From: Rhizobium mayense
GTDB taxonomy: Bacteria > Pseudomonadota > Alphaproteobacteria > Rhizobiales > Rhizobiaceae
Assembly: GCF_030272705.1 (NCBI RefSeq)
Contig: NZ_JARFYM010000009.1
Coordinates: 1-64,000 of the forward strand
Direction: 5' to 3'
Length of the DNA stretch: 64,000 nucleotides
Under the pieces are notes generated by a model that was given only the letters and a program-made list of their open reading frames with translations, ran no database searches and had not been told where the DNA came from. Every line of letters begins with the position of its first letter. Positions within the stretch are counted from its first letter, which is position 1. Shown here in pieces: positions 45,927 to 54,877 of the stretch. Made by a program: the position numbers and the translations under genes.

Positions 45927-45951
45927 GCGGCCGTTCTCCAAGCTGTTCAGC

Positions 45952-46028
45952 AACCCGGCGATCCCGCGAACAGACCCCTGAAAGTTGCACGACAACTTTC
46001 AGGGGTCTGTTCATTAGGTCGCCGGGTT
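45952..46028. terminator. Terminator with a nested 19-bp hairpin in its loop
   Basis: Outer stem AACCCGGCGA (45952-45961) pairs with TCGCCGGGTT (46019-46028), followed by TTTTG. Within its 57-base loop lies a perfect 19-bp inverted repeat, AACAGACCCCTGAAAGTTG (45969-45987) and CAACTTTCAGGGGTCTGTT (45993-46011), loop CACGA. It lies between convergent genes. The outer arms are identical to those of the simple terminator at 47957. Confidence 0.8.
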
Positions 46029-46042
46029 TTTGTTGCCGCCGG

Positions 46043-46681
46043 TTAGAGCTCCGGCCGCAACTGGTATTTTTTCAGCTCGCTGAGACCATGGGATAATAGG
46101 GCAAGCAATTCATCCGTGGTTGCACCATCGCGCGCCTGGACGGACATGCCCTGCACGATTGCGCCCAGAAAGCGTGCAAGCGATCGGGCGTCGGCATCCG
46201 ACCGCATGTCGCCCTCCGCGATACCGCGCTCGATCCGTGCCGTGAAGATGACCAGCGACTGCAGGCGCATCGAAGCGACGTGATAGGCGATCGGTTCGTT
46301 TTCCTCCGCGCAATTCAGCACCGCCGTCGATATCATGCAGCCCTTCGGATGCTCCGGCGCCGTGAAGATCTTGGCGGAATTCGTCAAAAAGCGCTCGAAG
46401 GCGGTCACCGTATCCACCCTGTCCGCAAACGGATTGCCGGGCTCCGCTCGTGGCATGCGCCGATACTGCTCGAGCGTTTCTCGGTAGAGCTCGGCTTTGG
46501 AACCGAAGGCCGCATAGAGGCTTTGCGGTGTGATCCCCATGGCAGCCGTCAGATCGGCGATGGAGGAACCATCATAGCCATGCTTCCAGAATGTATCCCG
46601 CGCGGCGGCAAGAACGGTCTCGCGATCGAAGGCCGGCGGGCGCCCACGCTTGCGCGGCGAGGAATTTTCTGTCTCTTCCAT
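46043..46681 (-). CDS. TetR/AcrR-family repressor
   Basis: A 212-residue regulator with an N-terminal TetR helix-turn-helix (RKRGRPPAFDRETVLAAARDTFWKHGYDGSSIADLTAAMGITPQSLYAAFGSKAELYRETLEQY) and a helical ligand domain with HPKGCMISTAVLNCA, like the TetR_C group found with short-chain oxidoreductases and hydrolases. The ATG at 46681 is used; GTG codons at 46699 and 46690 are alternatives. It is divergent from a serine hydrolase gene, with repeat motifs in the 84-base gap, suggesting that it represses that gene. Confidence 0.87.
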   Translation of the reverse strand: MEETENSSPRKRGRPPAFDRETVLAAARDTFWKHGYDGSSIADLTAAMGITPQSLYAAFGSKAELYRETLEQYRRMPRAEPGNPFADRVDTVTAFERFLTNSAKIFTAPEHPKGCMISTAVLNCAEENEPIAYHVASMRLQSLVIFTARIERGIAEGDMRSDADARSLARFLGAIVQGMSVQARDGATTDELLALLSHGLSELKKYQLRPEL

Positions 46682-46686
46682 ATTTT

Positions 46687-46746
46687 TCACAATGGTCACT
46701 CTAGAATTATTTCCCGATCTGGTTTATTCAGGAATGGTCATTGTGA
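46687..46746. promoter_or_regulatory. Putative operators between tetR and the serine hydrolase
   Basis: TCACAATG (46687-46694) and its inverted copy CATTGTGA (46739-46746) flank the divergent promoters; in addition AATGGTCA is directly repeated at 46691-46698 and 46733-46740. Two half-symmetric sites about 42 bases apart fit binding by a TetR dimer on each promoter. Confidence 0.55.
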
Positions 46747-46765
46747 TTATAGAAGGTTTTGCCCC

Positions 46766-47935
46766 ATGAGTCTTCCCCTGGAAAATTCCACGCGCCCAAG
46801 CCACGGCAGCCTTTCTGAAGGCGTCAATGCTGCGATTGATTCCGCCCTGGCGAACAAGAGGCTGGTCGGGACCGTGGTCCTGATCGCCCGGAATGGAGAG
46901 CTGGTCTACAGCCGCGCTGCCGGCCTGGCGGATCGGGAAAACAAGGTGGCGATGAAGGAAGATGCCATCTTCCGCCTGGCCTCCATCACCAAGCCGATCG
47001 TCACTATTGCCGCTATGCGGCTAGTCGAGCAGGGCCGCATCGGGCTCGGAGATCCGATCACCAAATGGCTGCCGGACTTCCGGCCGCGGCTGCCGAATGG
47101 AGGCGAGGCCGTTATCCGTATCCGGCATCTTCTTACGCACACGTCCGGACTAGGATACACATTCGCGGAGGCGCAGGATGGTCCGTATCACCGCGCCGGC
47201 GTATCGGACGGCCTGGACACTCCCGGCCGGTCGCTGGCAGATAACCTCAAGCGTGTCGCCAGCGCGCCGCTTCTCTTTCCGCCCGGCGAAGGCTGGCAAT
47301 ATTCGCTGGCGATGGATGTGCTCGGCGGCATCCTTGAAAAGGAAACCGGCGGTGCTCTCGGCGAGGTCGTCGCGGAGCTGGTGATGAAGCCGCTCGGGCT
47401 TTCCGATACGGCCTTCTCGGTCCGCGACCGCAGCCGCCTGGCAGTCGCCTACATGAATGGTGCATCGGAGCCGCAGCCAATGGGACAAGAGGCGCTCGTT
47501 CCGATCCTCGATAACTTCATACGTTTCGCGCCGGACAGAATGTTCAATCCTGGTTCCTATCATTCCGGCGGCGCAGGCATGGCCGGAACGGCAAGTGACA
47601 TCCTTGCCATTCTGGAAGCCATACGGAAGGACGGCACACCGCTGCTGAATGCCGATACGGTGAAGACCATGGTGACCGATCAGGCGGGCGGCCACATGCA
47701 GACGCAACAGGCCGGCTTCGGCTTCGGCTATGGCTGGTCCGTCGTCACCGACCCCGTTGCGGCGCAGGCTCCATTCTCCAAGGGCACGATCAAATGGGGT
47801 GGCGTCTATGGCCACAGCTGGTTCGTCGACCCCCAGAAAAAGCTGACGGTCGTGGCGCTGACCAACACGGCGATCGAGGGCATGTGGGGGCAATTCACCA
47901 TCGATCTTCGCGACGCGATTTATGCCGCCCCTTAG
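46766..47935 (+). CDS. Beta-lactamase-family serine hydrolase
   Basis: A 389-residue penicillin-recognising enzyme of the beta-lactamase class C / esterase EstB type. Motifs: SITK (SxxK) in FRLASITKPIVTIAAMRLVEQG; YSL in EGWQYSLAMDVLGGILE at the YxN-like position; and a C-terminal GGVYGHSWFVDP segment at the KTG-like position. No signal peptide is present, which favours a cytoplasmic esterase over a secreted beta-lactamase. The ATG at 46766 is used; the frame extends upstream only antisense to tetR. Divergent from the TetR gene and ends in a terminator. Confidence 0.88.
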   Translation: MSLPLENSTRPSHGSLSEGVNAAIDSALANKRLVGTVVLIARNGELVYSRAAGLADRENKVAMKEDAIFRLASITKPIVTIAAMRLVEQGRIGLGDPITKWLPDFRPRLPNGGEAVIRIRHLLTHTSGLGYTFAEAQDGPYHRAGVSDGLDTPGRSLADNLKRVASAPLLFPPGEGWQYSLAMDVLGGILEKETGGALGEVVAELVMKPLGLSDTAFSVRDRSRLAVAYMNGASEPQPMGQEALVPILDNFIRFAPDRMFNPGSYHSGGAGMAGTASDILAILEAIRKDGTPLLNADTVKTMVTDQAGGHMQTQQAGFGFGYGWSVVTDPVAAQAPFSKGTIKWGGVYGHSWFVDPQKKLTVVALTNTAIEGMWGQFTIDLRDAIYAAP

Positions 47936-47956
47936 TTCCCTCCCAAGACTAACAAA

Positions 47957-47984
47957 AACCCGGCGATTTCGGTCGCCGGGTTTT
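47957..47984. terminator. Intrinsic terminator after the serine hydrolase gene
   Basis: AACCCGGCGA-TTTCGG-TCGCCGGGTT is a perfect 10-bp stem followed by TTG, preceded by AAAAA, between convergent genes (hydrolase and aspS). Its arms match those of the complex terminator at 45952-46028 exactly. Confidence 0.85.
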
Positions 47985-48019
47985 GCATTTTTATGAAAGC
48001 TGGAAGCTTGTGAAAAGCC

Positions 48020-49810
48020 TCAATCCTTCTTGACCGGCGGCACCGGGCGAATTGCCAGCTCACGCAGCTGCGTCGGCGTTGCCGGCGACGGAGCGCCCAT
48101 CAGCAGATCCTGCGCCTGCTGGTTCATCGGGAACAGCGAGATCTCGCGCAGGTTCTTGGCGCCGACCAGCAGCATGATGATGCGGTCGATACCGAAAGCA
48201 GCACCACCGTGCGGAGGCGCGCCGTACTGGAAGGCGCGGTAGAGGCCGCCAAAGCGTTCCTCGACGTCAGACTGGCTGAGGCCGATCTTTTCGAAGGCGG
48301 CAACCATGATCTCCGGCGATTGGTTACGGATCGAACCGGAAGCGATTTCGAAGCCGTTGCAGACGGCGTCGTACTGGAAGGCCTTGATCGTCAACGGATC
48401 CTGGCTCTGCAGCGCCTCAAGGCCGCCCTGCGGCATCGAGAACGGGTTGTGGGCGAAATCGACCTTCTTTTCTTCCTCGCTCCATTCGAAGAACGGGAAG
48501 TCGACGATCCAGCACAGCTCGAAACGGTCACGGTCGACCAGGTTCAGCTCCTCGCCAGCTCTGGTGCGGGCCTCCCCGGCGAACTTGTAGAACTTGTCCG
48601 GATCGCCGGCGACGAAGAAGCAGGCGTCGCCATCACCGAGGCCGAGCTGGGTGCGGATCGCATCGGTGCGCTCCTCGCCGATGTTCTTGGCAAGCGGGCC
48701 GGCGCCTTCGAGCTTTTCGCCTTCCTTGCGCCAGAAGATATAGCCGAGGCCGGGCTGGCCCTGGCTCTGCGCCCAGGCGTTCATGCGATCGCAGAAAGCT
48801 CTGGAGCCGCCGGTCTTGGCCGGGATCGCCCAGACTTGAACCTTCGGGTTCGACGCAATCATGTTGGCGAAGACCTTGAAGCCGGAGCCGGCGAAATGAT
48901 CGGTCACCGCTTCCATGACGATCGGGTTGCGCAGGTCGGGCTTGTCCGTACCGTATTTGCGGATGGCTTCATCATAGGGGATGCGCGGCCATTCTTTGGT
49001 GACGGGCTTGCCGTCCGCAAACTCCTCGAACACCTGGGTCATCAGTGGCCCCATGGTGTTCCAGACGTCTTCCTGTGTCACGAAGCTCATCTCGAGGTCG
49101 AGCTGGTAGAATTCGCCTGGCAGACGGTCGGCACGCGGGTCTTCGTCACGGAAGCACGGCGCGATCTGGAAGTAGCGGTCAAAGCCGGCAACCATCAGGA
49201 GCTGCTTATACTGCTGCGGTGCCTGCGGCAGGGCATAGAAAGTGCCGGGATGAATGCGGCTCGGCACCAGGAAGTCGCGCGCACCTTCCGGTGACGAGGC
49301 CGTCAGGATCGGCGTGGAATATTCGGTGAAGCCTACTTCGCCCATATGGCGGCGCATGGAGGAGATAACCTGCGTGCGCTTGACGATGTTCCTGTGCAGC
49401 GTTTCGCGGCGCAGATCGAGGAAGCGAAATTTCAGGCGAACGTCTTCCGGATAGTCCGGCTCGCCGAAGACCGGCAGCGGCAATTCTTTGGCGGCGGAGA
49501 GAACTTCGATCTCCTGCGCATAAAGCTCGATCTCGCCGGTCGGCATGTTCTTGTTGATGGTGTCTTCGGTACGAGCCTTCACCAGGCCGTCGATGCGGAT
49601 GACCCATTCGCCGCGTACGGTCTCGGCCAGCTTGAAAGCGGGTGAATCCGGGTCGGCGACAACCTGGGTGATGCCGTAGTGATCGCGCAGATCGATGAAC
49701 AGCACGCCGCCATGATCTCGGACGCGGTGAACCCAGCCGGAGATGCGGGCGGTCGAACCGACGTCGGACTTGCGCAGGGCGGCGCATGTGTGGCTGCGAT
49801 AGCGATGCAT
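48020..49810 (-). CDS. aspS: Aspartyl-tRNA synthetase
   Basis: A 596-residue class II synthetase of the bacterial type. An N-terminal OB fold ([32 protein letters not shown]) is followed by the motif 2 region [24 protein letters not shown], the GAD insertion and motif 3 [24 protein letters not shown]. Rhizobia generally lack AsnRS, so this enzyme is probably non-discriminating and works with GatCAB; that is inference. The ATG at 49810 gives the usual [13 protein letters not shown] start; the frame reaches 49897 through leader. Confidence 0.95.
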   Translation of the reverse strand: MHRYRSHTCAALRKSDVGSTARISGWVHRVRDHGGVLFIDLRDHYGITQVVADPDSPAFKLAETVRGEWVIRIDGLVKARTEDTINKNMPTGEIELYAQEIEVLSAAKELPLPVFGEPDYPEDVRLKFRFLDLRRETLHRNIVKRTQVISSMRRHMGEVGFTEYSTPILTASSPEGARDFLVPSRIHPGTFYALPQAPQQYKQLLMVAGFDRYFQIAPCFRDEDPRADRLPGEFYQLDLEMSFVTQEDVWNTMGPLMTQVFEEFADGKPVTKEWPRIPYDEAIRKYGTDKPDLRNPIVMEAVTDHFAGSGFKVFANMIASNPKVQVWAIPAKTGGSRAFCDRMNAWAQSQGQPGLGYIFWRKEGEKLEGAGPLAKNIGEERTDAIRTQLGLGDGDACFFVAGDPDKFYKFAGEARTRAGEELNLVDRDRFELCWIVDFPFFEWSEEEKKVDFAHNPFSMPQGGLEALQSQDPLTIKAFQYDAVCNGFEIASGSIRNQSPEIMVAAFEKIGLSQSDVEERFGGLYRAFQYGAPPHGGAAFGIDRIIMLLVGAKNLREISLFPMNQQAQDLLMGAPSPATPTQLRELAIRPVPPVKKD

Positions 49811-49935
49811 AGTATATATCCTGGACTTGGCGGACGGCGGCGAATGCGGACAAAAGCCCCTCGCCTGCCGACGAGAAAATCGGGCGGAAAAGCGCATGGT
49901 GCGCCCGATTTGTCAAGGCTCGAACGCCGCTTCTA

Positions 49936-50191
49936 TCTCGCCCCGGGCGGGCAAGAAAGCAAAAACTTAGGCTTAGATGAGGGCTTGTCCCTCTTCTAAG
50001 TCTTAGTTTTTGCAAGAGAGGGGGCAGGCAGGGACGCACAGAGCTCTTGAACTGGATTGAACAAGAAACGGACCCCCGCTCTTGCAATTTCAATGGCTTA
50101 GAAATTGCGCCAAGCTTTTGAGAGTGTGGAACTTCCTGTAGTGCAATTCCTAAACCAGTGAAATTGCTTTCTCGCCCGCCAAGGGCGAGAT
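49936..50191. repeat. Segment bounded by imperfect 25-base inverted repeats
   Basis: The left end begins TCTCGCCCCGGGCGGG and runs to AAGAAAGC; the right end is the near-complement, GCTTTCTCGCCCGCC to AAGGGCGAGA. Each end is partly self-complementary. About 205 bases lie between. It has no frame with a ribosome site. A MITE- or REP-like element, or a structured RNA, are the candidate explanations. Confidence 0.5.
49959..50013. other. Long imperfect hairpin
   Basis: GCAAAAACT...AGTTTTTGC with inner CTTAGA/TCTAAG and AGGG/CCCT pairs forms a stem-loop over 55 bases with small internal mismatches. The T-rich 3' arm gives it terminator-like looks on both strands. No gene ends right next to it. 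Confidence 0.5.
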
Positions 50192-50219
50192 GGGCTTCGA
50201 GCGTGCCGCGCTCCCCGGC

Positions 50220-50573
50220 CTATTCTCCAGTGTTTTTCAGCCCCGCCAGAATCGTCAAACAGATTCCATCAAGGTTCGTGACGACCTCGTGGTTCCAGAC
50301 CCGCAAAATGCGAAAGCCTTGATTTAAAAAATACACGTCTCTTTTGCGGTCAGTCATGCTTTCCGCATGTTGTGCGCCATCGACCTCAACAATCAGCCGC
50401 GCCTCGAAACATACGAAATCCAAGATATAGCCATCGATCGGAACCTGCGGCTTGAATTTCCCCCCAAGCTGACTACGCCGCAGAGCTTGCCAAAGCAAAT
50501 TCTCAGCCTTGGTGGCATCACCGCGCATCGCTTTGGCGAATTGCCGATGTCGATCAGGAACATTGCGATGCAA
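50220..50573 (-). CDS. DUF559 (Vsr-like) endonuclease-domain protein
   Basis: A protein of about 117 residues with a DUF559 domain of the PD-(D/E)XK/Vsr-like fold: MRGDATKAENLLWQALRRSQLGGKFKPQVPIDGYILDFVCFEARLIVEVDGAQHAESMTDRKRDVYFLNQGFRILRVWNHEVVTN. The acidic residues in the IDGYILDF and LIVEVDGAQH blocks are the expected metal-binding ones. The start is taken as the TTG at 50573, which gives the usual HRNVP...AKAMR N-terminus; TTG 50666 and ATG 50612 are alternatives. Such genes are scattered in rhizobial genomes, often beside repeats; cellular role unknown. Confidence 0.72.
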   Translation of the reverse strand: MHRNVPDRHRQFAKAMRGDATKAENLLWQALRRSQLGGKFKPQVPIDGYILDFVCFEARLIVEVDGAQHAESMTDRKRDVYFLNQGFRILRVWNHEVVTNLDGICLTILAGLKNTGE

Positions 50574-50769
50574 GAGTTTTCTCGTTTCCGTTATCACTAT
50601 CGCGAAAAGCATGAGGCCAGCCAGATTTCTAGCATCGCGGGAATTGCGAGCCAATAGTTCACGCAACCCCCAATAGCGGATGCGCCAATTCAGCTACCCC
50701 AATGCTATTGCTGAATATCGCAGTCAACTTTAAACAGGCATGCATATCCCCGTATTCCGGAGCCCCCGC

Positions 50770-52164
50770 ATGCCCATCCTCACCCGCCGCAATCTTCTGA
50801 GAGCCTCCGCAGTTGCCGGTGCCTATGGCGTAGGGCTTGGCATCGCCGGCAGATTTGGCGGCAGCGCGATGGCGGCGCCGGAACCGCAGACCTTGAAGAC
50901 TACGAAGATCCAAGCCAATTTGATGGACGCGGGAGCGACCAAGGATGTCTTGACCTATGGAGACGCCGGCATGCCGCCGGTTGTGCGGATGAAAAAAGGC
51001 GAACCCTTCGCCGCTCGCCTCATAAACGGCATAGACGATCCGACGACGATCCACTGGCACGGCATCCGCCTGCCGAACAAGATGGACGGCGTGCCCTTCC
51101 TGACGCAGCCTTACGTCTATACCGGCGATCATTTCGACTACGCTTTCACCCCGCCCGACGCCGGCACATTCTGGTACCATCCGCATTGCAACACTCTGAT
51201 CCAGATGGGGCACGGCATGACCGGCGTCATTGTCGTGGAAAATCCGAAAGATCCGACATTCGATTCGGAAGTGGTCCTCAATCTGCGCGACTGGCGGCTC
51301 GGCGGCGACGGCCAGTTCATCGCGCAGTTCCGCCCGCGCGATTCCGCCAAATCCGGTACCTACGGGACGGTGCGGACGGCCAACTGGCAGCAGCAGCCGC
51401 AATATGACGCGCCTTCCGGCGGCCTGGTGCGGCTGCGCCTCGCCATCACCGACGTTACGCGCATCTATTCTTTCCGCATGGAAGGGGCTGAGGCAACGGT
51501 GATCGCCATCGACGGCAATCCGGTGCCGCAGCGCTTTCCGCTCGATTTGCTGCAGCTAGGGCCTGGTCAACGCCTGGAGTTGGCGGTGCGCATGCCCGAC
51601 GACGAAGGTGCGGTCGTCAAGCTCAAGGATATCAGGGGTACCGACCCGAAGGTGCTCGCAACGCTGCGGTCGGTCGGCAGCTCGCTCAAGCGCGATATTC
51701 GCGATCTGGCTTCTCTCGAGGACAATCCGGTCGCAAAGGCCGATATCGGCTCTGCCCAGCATATTCCGCTGATCCTCAGCGCCACGGCGGAAAACACCGC
51801 AGACAACAGCATTTGCGGCTCGCTCGGCTACAGTTTCTGGGCGATCAACAAGGTGCCGTGGCCGGGCGACACGTCCGATCCGACCGCGCCGCTCGCCGAA
51901 CTGAAGCTCGGCAAGAGTTATGTCATCGACATGGAAAACGTCACGCCGCACACGCATCCGATCCATCTGCACGGCATGAGCTTCACCGTGCTCTCCTCTT
52001 CGACGCGTCAGGTGCAGCCCTTCGTCTCCGACACCTACCTCATCCAGCCGAACGAGAAGGTGCAGCTCGCATTCGTTGCCGACAATCCCGGCGACTGGGT
52101 GCTCCATTGCCATATTATCGAACATCAGAAGACAGGCATGACCAGCTATGTGCGCGTGGCCTAG
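50770..52164 (+). CDS. Multicopper oxidase (Tat-exported)
   Basis: A 464-residue periplasmic copper enzyme with a twin-arginine leader (TRRNLLRASAVAGAYGVGLGIAG). All four copper motifs are seen: TIHWHGIRLPN, FWYHPHCN, HTHPIHLHGMSFTVL and WVLHCHIIEHQKTGM. The Cys-His and Met of the type 1 site are complete. It could be a laccase-like oxidase, CueO/CopA-type copper-tolerance protein or cell-division-type SufI homologue; the complete sites exclude a copper-free SufI. The ATG at 50770 follows GGAG; a start at 50740 adds ten residues. Single gene. Confidence 0.9.
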   Translation: MPILTRRNLLRASAVAGAYGVGLGIAGRFGGSAMAAPEPQTLKTTKIQANLMDAGATKDVLTYGDAGMPPVVRMKKGEPFAARLINGIDDPTTIHWHGIRLPNKMDGVPFLTQPYVYTGDHFDYAFTPPDAGTFWYHPHCNTLIQMGHGMTGVIVVENPKDPTFDSEVVLNLRDWRLGGDGQFIAQFRPRDSAKSGTYGTVRTANWQQQPQYDAPSGGLVRLRLAITDVTRIYSFRMEGAEATVIAIDGNPVPQRFPLDLLQLGPGQRLELAVRMPDDEGAVVKLKDIRGTDPKVLATLRSVGSSLKRDIRDLASLEDNPVAKADIGSAQHIPLILSATAENTADNSICGSLGYSFWAINKVPWPGDTSDPTAPLAELKLGKSYVIDMENVTPHTHPIHLHGMSFTVLSSSTRQVQPFVSDTYLIQPNEKVQLAFVADNPGDWVLHCHIIEHQKTGMTSYVRVA

Positions 52165-52210
52165 GCAGGAATAAGAAACCTGCGCCACGCTCGTTAAGGG
52201 CGACTTATGC

Positions 52211-52251
52211 GCCTCGGGCGATTCCACTTAAAAGCGGCCTCCGCCCGAGGC
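52211..52251. terminator. Hairpin after the multicopper oxidase gene
   Basis: GCCTCGGGCG (52211-52220) and CGCCCGAGGC (52242-52251) make a perfect 10-bp stem with a 21-base loop, 47 bases past the stop, followed by TTAGGCTTTC. It probably ends the oxidase transcript before the rnd promoter. Confidence 0.55.
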
Positions 52252-52331
52252 TTAGGCTTTCGACGTATTGACATATCCGATCGAAAGGAGAAGGAAGGTT
52301 AACGGACTATTTTACCGATGAATGTGTTGAT

Positions 52332-53477
52332 ATGATCGAAACTACCGCCCAATTGGAGGCGGCCTGCCAAGAGCTGGCCAAGTCAGAATTCATTACCATC
52401 GACACCGAATTCCTGCGCGAGACGACCTTCTGGCCGGAGCTTTGCCTGATCCAGATGGCGAGCCCGACGACCGAAGTGCTGGTCGATCCGCTGGCCAAGG
52501 GTTTGGACCTGAAACCCTTTTTTGAGCTGATGGCCAATTCCGCCGTCATGAAAGTGTTCCACGCGGCCCGCCAGGACATTGAAATCATCTTCAATCGCGG
52601 CAACCTGATCCCGCATCCGATCTTCGACACACAGGTCGCCGCCATGGTCTGCGGCTTCGGCGATTCGGTTTCCTACGACCAGCTCGTCAGCCGCATCAAG
52701 AGCGTTCATATCGACAAGTCCTCGCGCTTCACCGACTGGAGCCGCCGGCCGCTGTCGGAGAAACAGCTCGACTATGCGCTCGCCGACGTTACCCACCTGC
52801 GCGATGTCTACCTTTCGCTGAAAGAGCAGCTCGAGCGCGAGGGCCGCGCCTCCTGGCTGCTGGAAGAAATGGCGATCCTCGAAGCGCGCGAAACCTATGA
52901 TCTGCATCCGGATGACGCTTGGCAGCGACTGAAGATGCGGCTGCGCAAGCCGCAGGAGCTGGCGGTGTTGAAATACGTCGCCGCCTGGCGCGAACGCGAG
53001 GCTCGCGCCCGCAATGTGCCTCGGGCCCGCGTACTCAAGGACGACGCCATCTACGAAATCGCCCAGCAGCAGCCTAAAGACATGGAAGCGCTTGGCCGGC
53101 TGCGGACGATCCCGAAGGGTTGGGAACGATCCGCCTCTGGCACGGCCGTGTTGGACGCAATCAGCCAGGCCTTAGCGTTGCCCAAGGCCGAGATGCCGCA
53201 TGTGCCGCGTCACCAGCAGGCGCCGGAGGGTACCGCGGCTGCGGCTGAACTGCTGAAGGTTCTCCTGAAGCTCATCGCTGAAAAACACGGCGTCGCCCCG
53301 AAGGTCATCGCCAACAGCGAAGATCTGGATAAGATCGCTGCCGAAGGCGAGAAGGCCGACGTGGCCGCGCTCACCGGCTGGCGACGGGATCTTTTCGGCG
53401 AGACGGCGCTGCAGCTTATCCAGGGCCAGGTGGCCCTGCGCTTCGTCGGCAAGCGGGTCGAGACGGTCAGCCTGTAA
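52332..53477 (+). CDS. rnd: Ribonuclease D
   Basis: A 381-residue 3'-5' exoribonuclease of the DEDD family that trims tRNA and other RNA ends. The DEDDy residues are seen: Asp/Glu in FITIDTEFLRETTF, Asp in VFHAARQDIEIIF and the Tyr-Asp pair in SEKQLDYALADVTHLRDVY. A HRDC domain follows (LRKPQELAVLKYVAAWREREARARNVPRARVLKDDAIYEIA). Length matches the family. Single gene; TTGACA lies about 60 bases upstream of the ATG but no good -10 was identified. Confidence 0.94.
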   Translation: MIETTAQLEAACQELAKSEFITIDTEFLRETTFWPELCLIQMASPTTEVLVDPLAKGLDLKPFFELMANSAVMKVFHAARQDIEIIFNRGNLIPHPIFDTQVAAMVCGFGDSVSYDQLVSRIKSVHIDKSSRFTDWSRRPLSEKQLDYALADVTHLRDVYLSLKEQLEREGRASWLLEEMAILEARETYDLHPDDAWQRLKMRLRKPQELAVLKYVAAWREREARARNVPRARVLKDDAIYEIAQQQPKDMEALGRLRTIPKGWERSASGTAVLDAISQALALPKAEMPHVPRHQQAPEGTAAAAELLKVLLKLIAEKHGVAPKVIANSEDLDKIAAEGEKADVAALTGWRRDLFGETALQLIQGQVALRFVGKRVETVSL

Positions 53478-53684
53478 CCGCGCGGCCTTGGCTAAGCGTC
53501 AGCGATCCCGAACGTTTGGCGGTTGCGCATCTTCCAAAAATCGCGATGTTAGTTTCGAACGCGATTGTGCCGCACATCCGCCCGGATGGGCCCTTAGCGC
53601 AATCATATAGTTGATGGCGCACGGATCTTTTGCCAAACCAATTCCGGTTTGGGGACATGCGCCGGCTCTTGGCGGATCGGCAGC

Positions 53685-54737
53685 ATGAGAAGGTTCCCTT
53701 CGGCGCTCAACTGGATTGTGACCATGATCTTCGTCGCCGCAAGCGGCGTCGTCTATGGCAAGCTATTTTTCCATGCATCACCGTTCTATATCGGCGCAGT
53801 CTATGCGTTGTTCTGCGGCATGCCGGCGCTGGCCTTCGAACGCCGCATGATCCTGCCGCGCTTGAACCGCTGGATGCACCGCCTGCCCACGCCAGCCTTT
53901 ATCGTGTCGGCCTTGATTGCCGATTTCGCCTTGATCGCTATCGGCTTTGCTGTGGCCGGCGCTCTGCTGAAATCCCTGCACCTGCTCACCGACACCTGGG
54001 CAGACGTCATGCTGCTCCAGGTCGACGTCTACATCTACGCCGTCGTTGTGACCGCTATCGTTGTTTTCGTCGCACGTGTGCGGGAGCTGCTTGGCCGCGA
54101 CGTCTTTCTCAGCCTGCTGACCGGCCGTTATCGCAATCCGGTGCAGGAAGAGCGCGTGTTTCTCTTCATCGATCTCGTCGGCTCGACTGCCTTCGCCGAG
54201 GAGCGCGGCGACCTCAAGGCACAGCAATATCTGGGCTCCATATTTGGCGCGATTGCCGAGCCGGTGCGGCGGCACAAGGGCGCGATCGACGACTATATCG
54301 GCGATGCCGCCATCATCACCTGGCCGCTTGAGCGTGGCGTGAAGAATGCCCGCTGCGTTCGCTGCGTTTTCGACATCCTTGCCGATATCGAGGCGAATGC
54401 CGAAACCTGGCTGAAATCCTACGGCAGAGTGCCGCGCCTCAGGGCAGCATTGCATGGCGGTGGCATCGTTACCGCCGAAATCGGCGTCGACCACCACAAG
54501 ATTGCCTATTTCGGCGACACGGTGAACACCACTGCCAGGCTGGAATCCCTCTGCAAGACACTGGAACGCCAGGTGCTGATCTCGGCCGACCTTGCAAGAC
54601 GGATAGAGCTTCCGGACGAGATCGCAACGGAAGATCTGGGCGATCACGCCGTTCGCGGCCGCGACCAGACGCTTGGGGTGATTGCTTTGCATATGCCGAG
54701 AGAACATGTGCGGAAGGCCATCGGCAATGGGCAATAG
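53685..54737 (+). CDS. Membrane adenylate/guanylate cyclase (class III)
   Basis: A 350-residue protein with an N-terminal membrane region of about four helices (LNWIVTMIFVAASGVVYGKLFF; FIVSALIADFALIAIGFAVAGALL; VDVYIYAVVVTAIVVFVARV) and a C-terminal class III cyclase domain. Metal aspartates are in FLFIDLVGSTAFAEE and YIGDAAIITW; the transition-state Asn and Arg are in YFGDTVNTTARLE. It is therefore predicted active; ATP or GTP preference is not certain. Rhizobia carry many such cyclases. The start at 53685 is used; a TTG at 53649 is possible. Confidence 0.85.
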   Translation: MRRFPSALNWIVTMIFVAASGVVYGKLFFHASPFYIGAVYALFCGMPALAFERRMILPRLNRWMHRLPTPAFIVSALIADFALIAIGFAVAGALLKSLHLLTDTWADVMLLQVDVYIYAVVVTAIVVFVARVRELLGRDVFLSLLTGRYRNPVQEERVFLFIDLVGSTAFAEERGDLKAQQYLGSIFGAIAEPVRRHKGAIDDYIGDAAIITWPLERGVKNARCVRCVFDILADIEANAETWLKSYGRVPRLRAALHGGGIVTAEIGVDHHKIAYFGDTVNTTARLESLCKTLERQVLISADLARRIELPDEIATEDLGDHAVRGRDQTLGVIALHMPREHVRKAIGNGQ

Positions 54738-54760
54738 CGACAGCTACTATTGCCCAGTTT
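54729..54760. terminator. Terminator overlapping the cyclase stop codon
   Basis: GGGCAATAG (54729-54737, containing the TAG stop) pairs with CTATTGCCC (54747-54755), loop CGACAGCTA, followed by AGTTTTAC. The 9-bp stem is perfect, so ribosomes reaching the stop would hinder its folding. Confidence 0.65.
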
Positions 54761-54877
54761 TACACCCTATGAGTTGTCCACAGTCACCAAAGCTTCACCT
54801 AAGCGTTAATTCAGCGACATAGCTCGCCTGTTAAGCGAGGATTGTTTTTTGCCAATCCCCGTCAACAAGGTGACACG

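Larger units (their letters stand above)
49811..50219. other. Hairpin-rich intergenic region upstream of aspS
   Basis: About 410 bases without a supportable gene. An imperfect 25-base inverted repeat (49936-49960 with 50167-50191, 22 of 25 matching) encloses a long hairpin (49959-50013) and the perfect stem GCAATTTC/GAAATTGC (50084-50108). The aspS transcript must start here or to the right, so part may be its leader. Confidence 0.5.
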
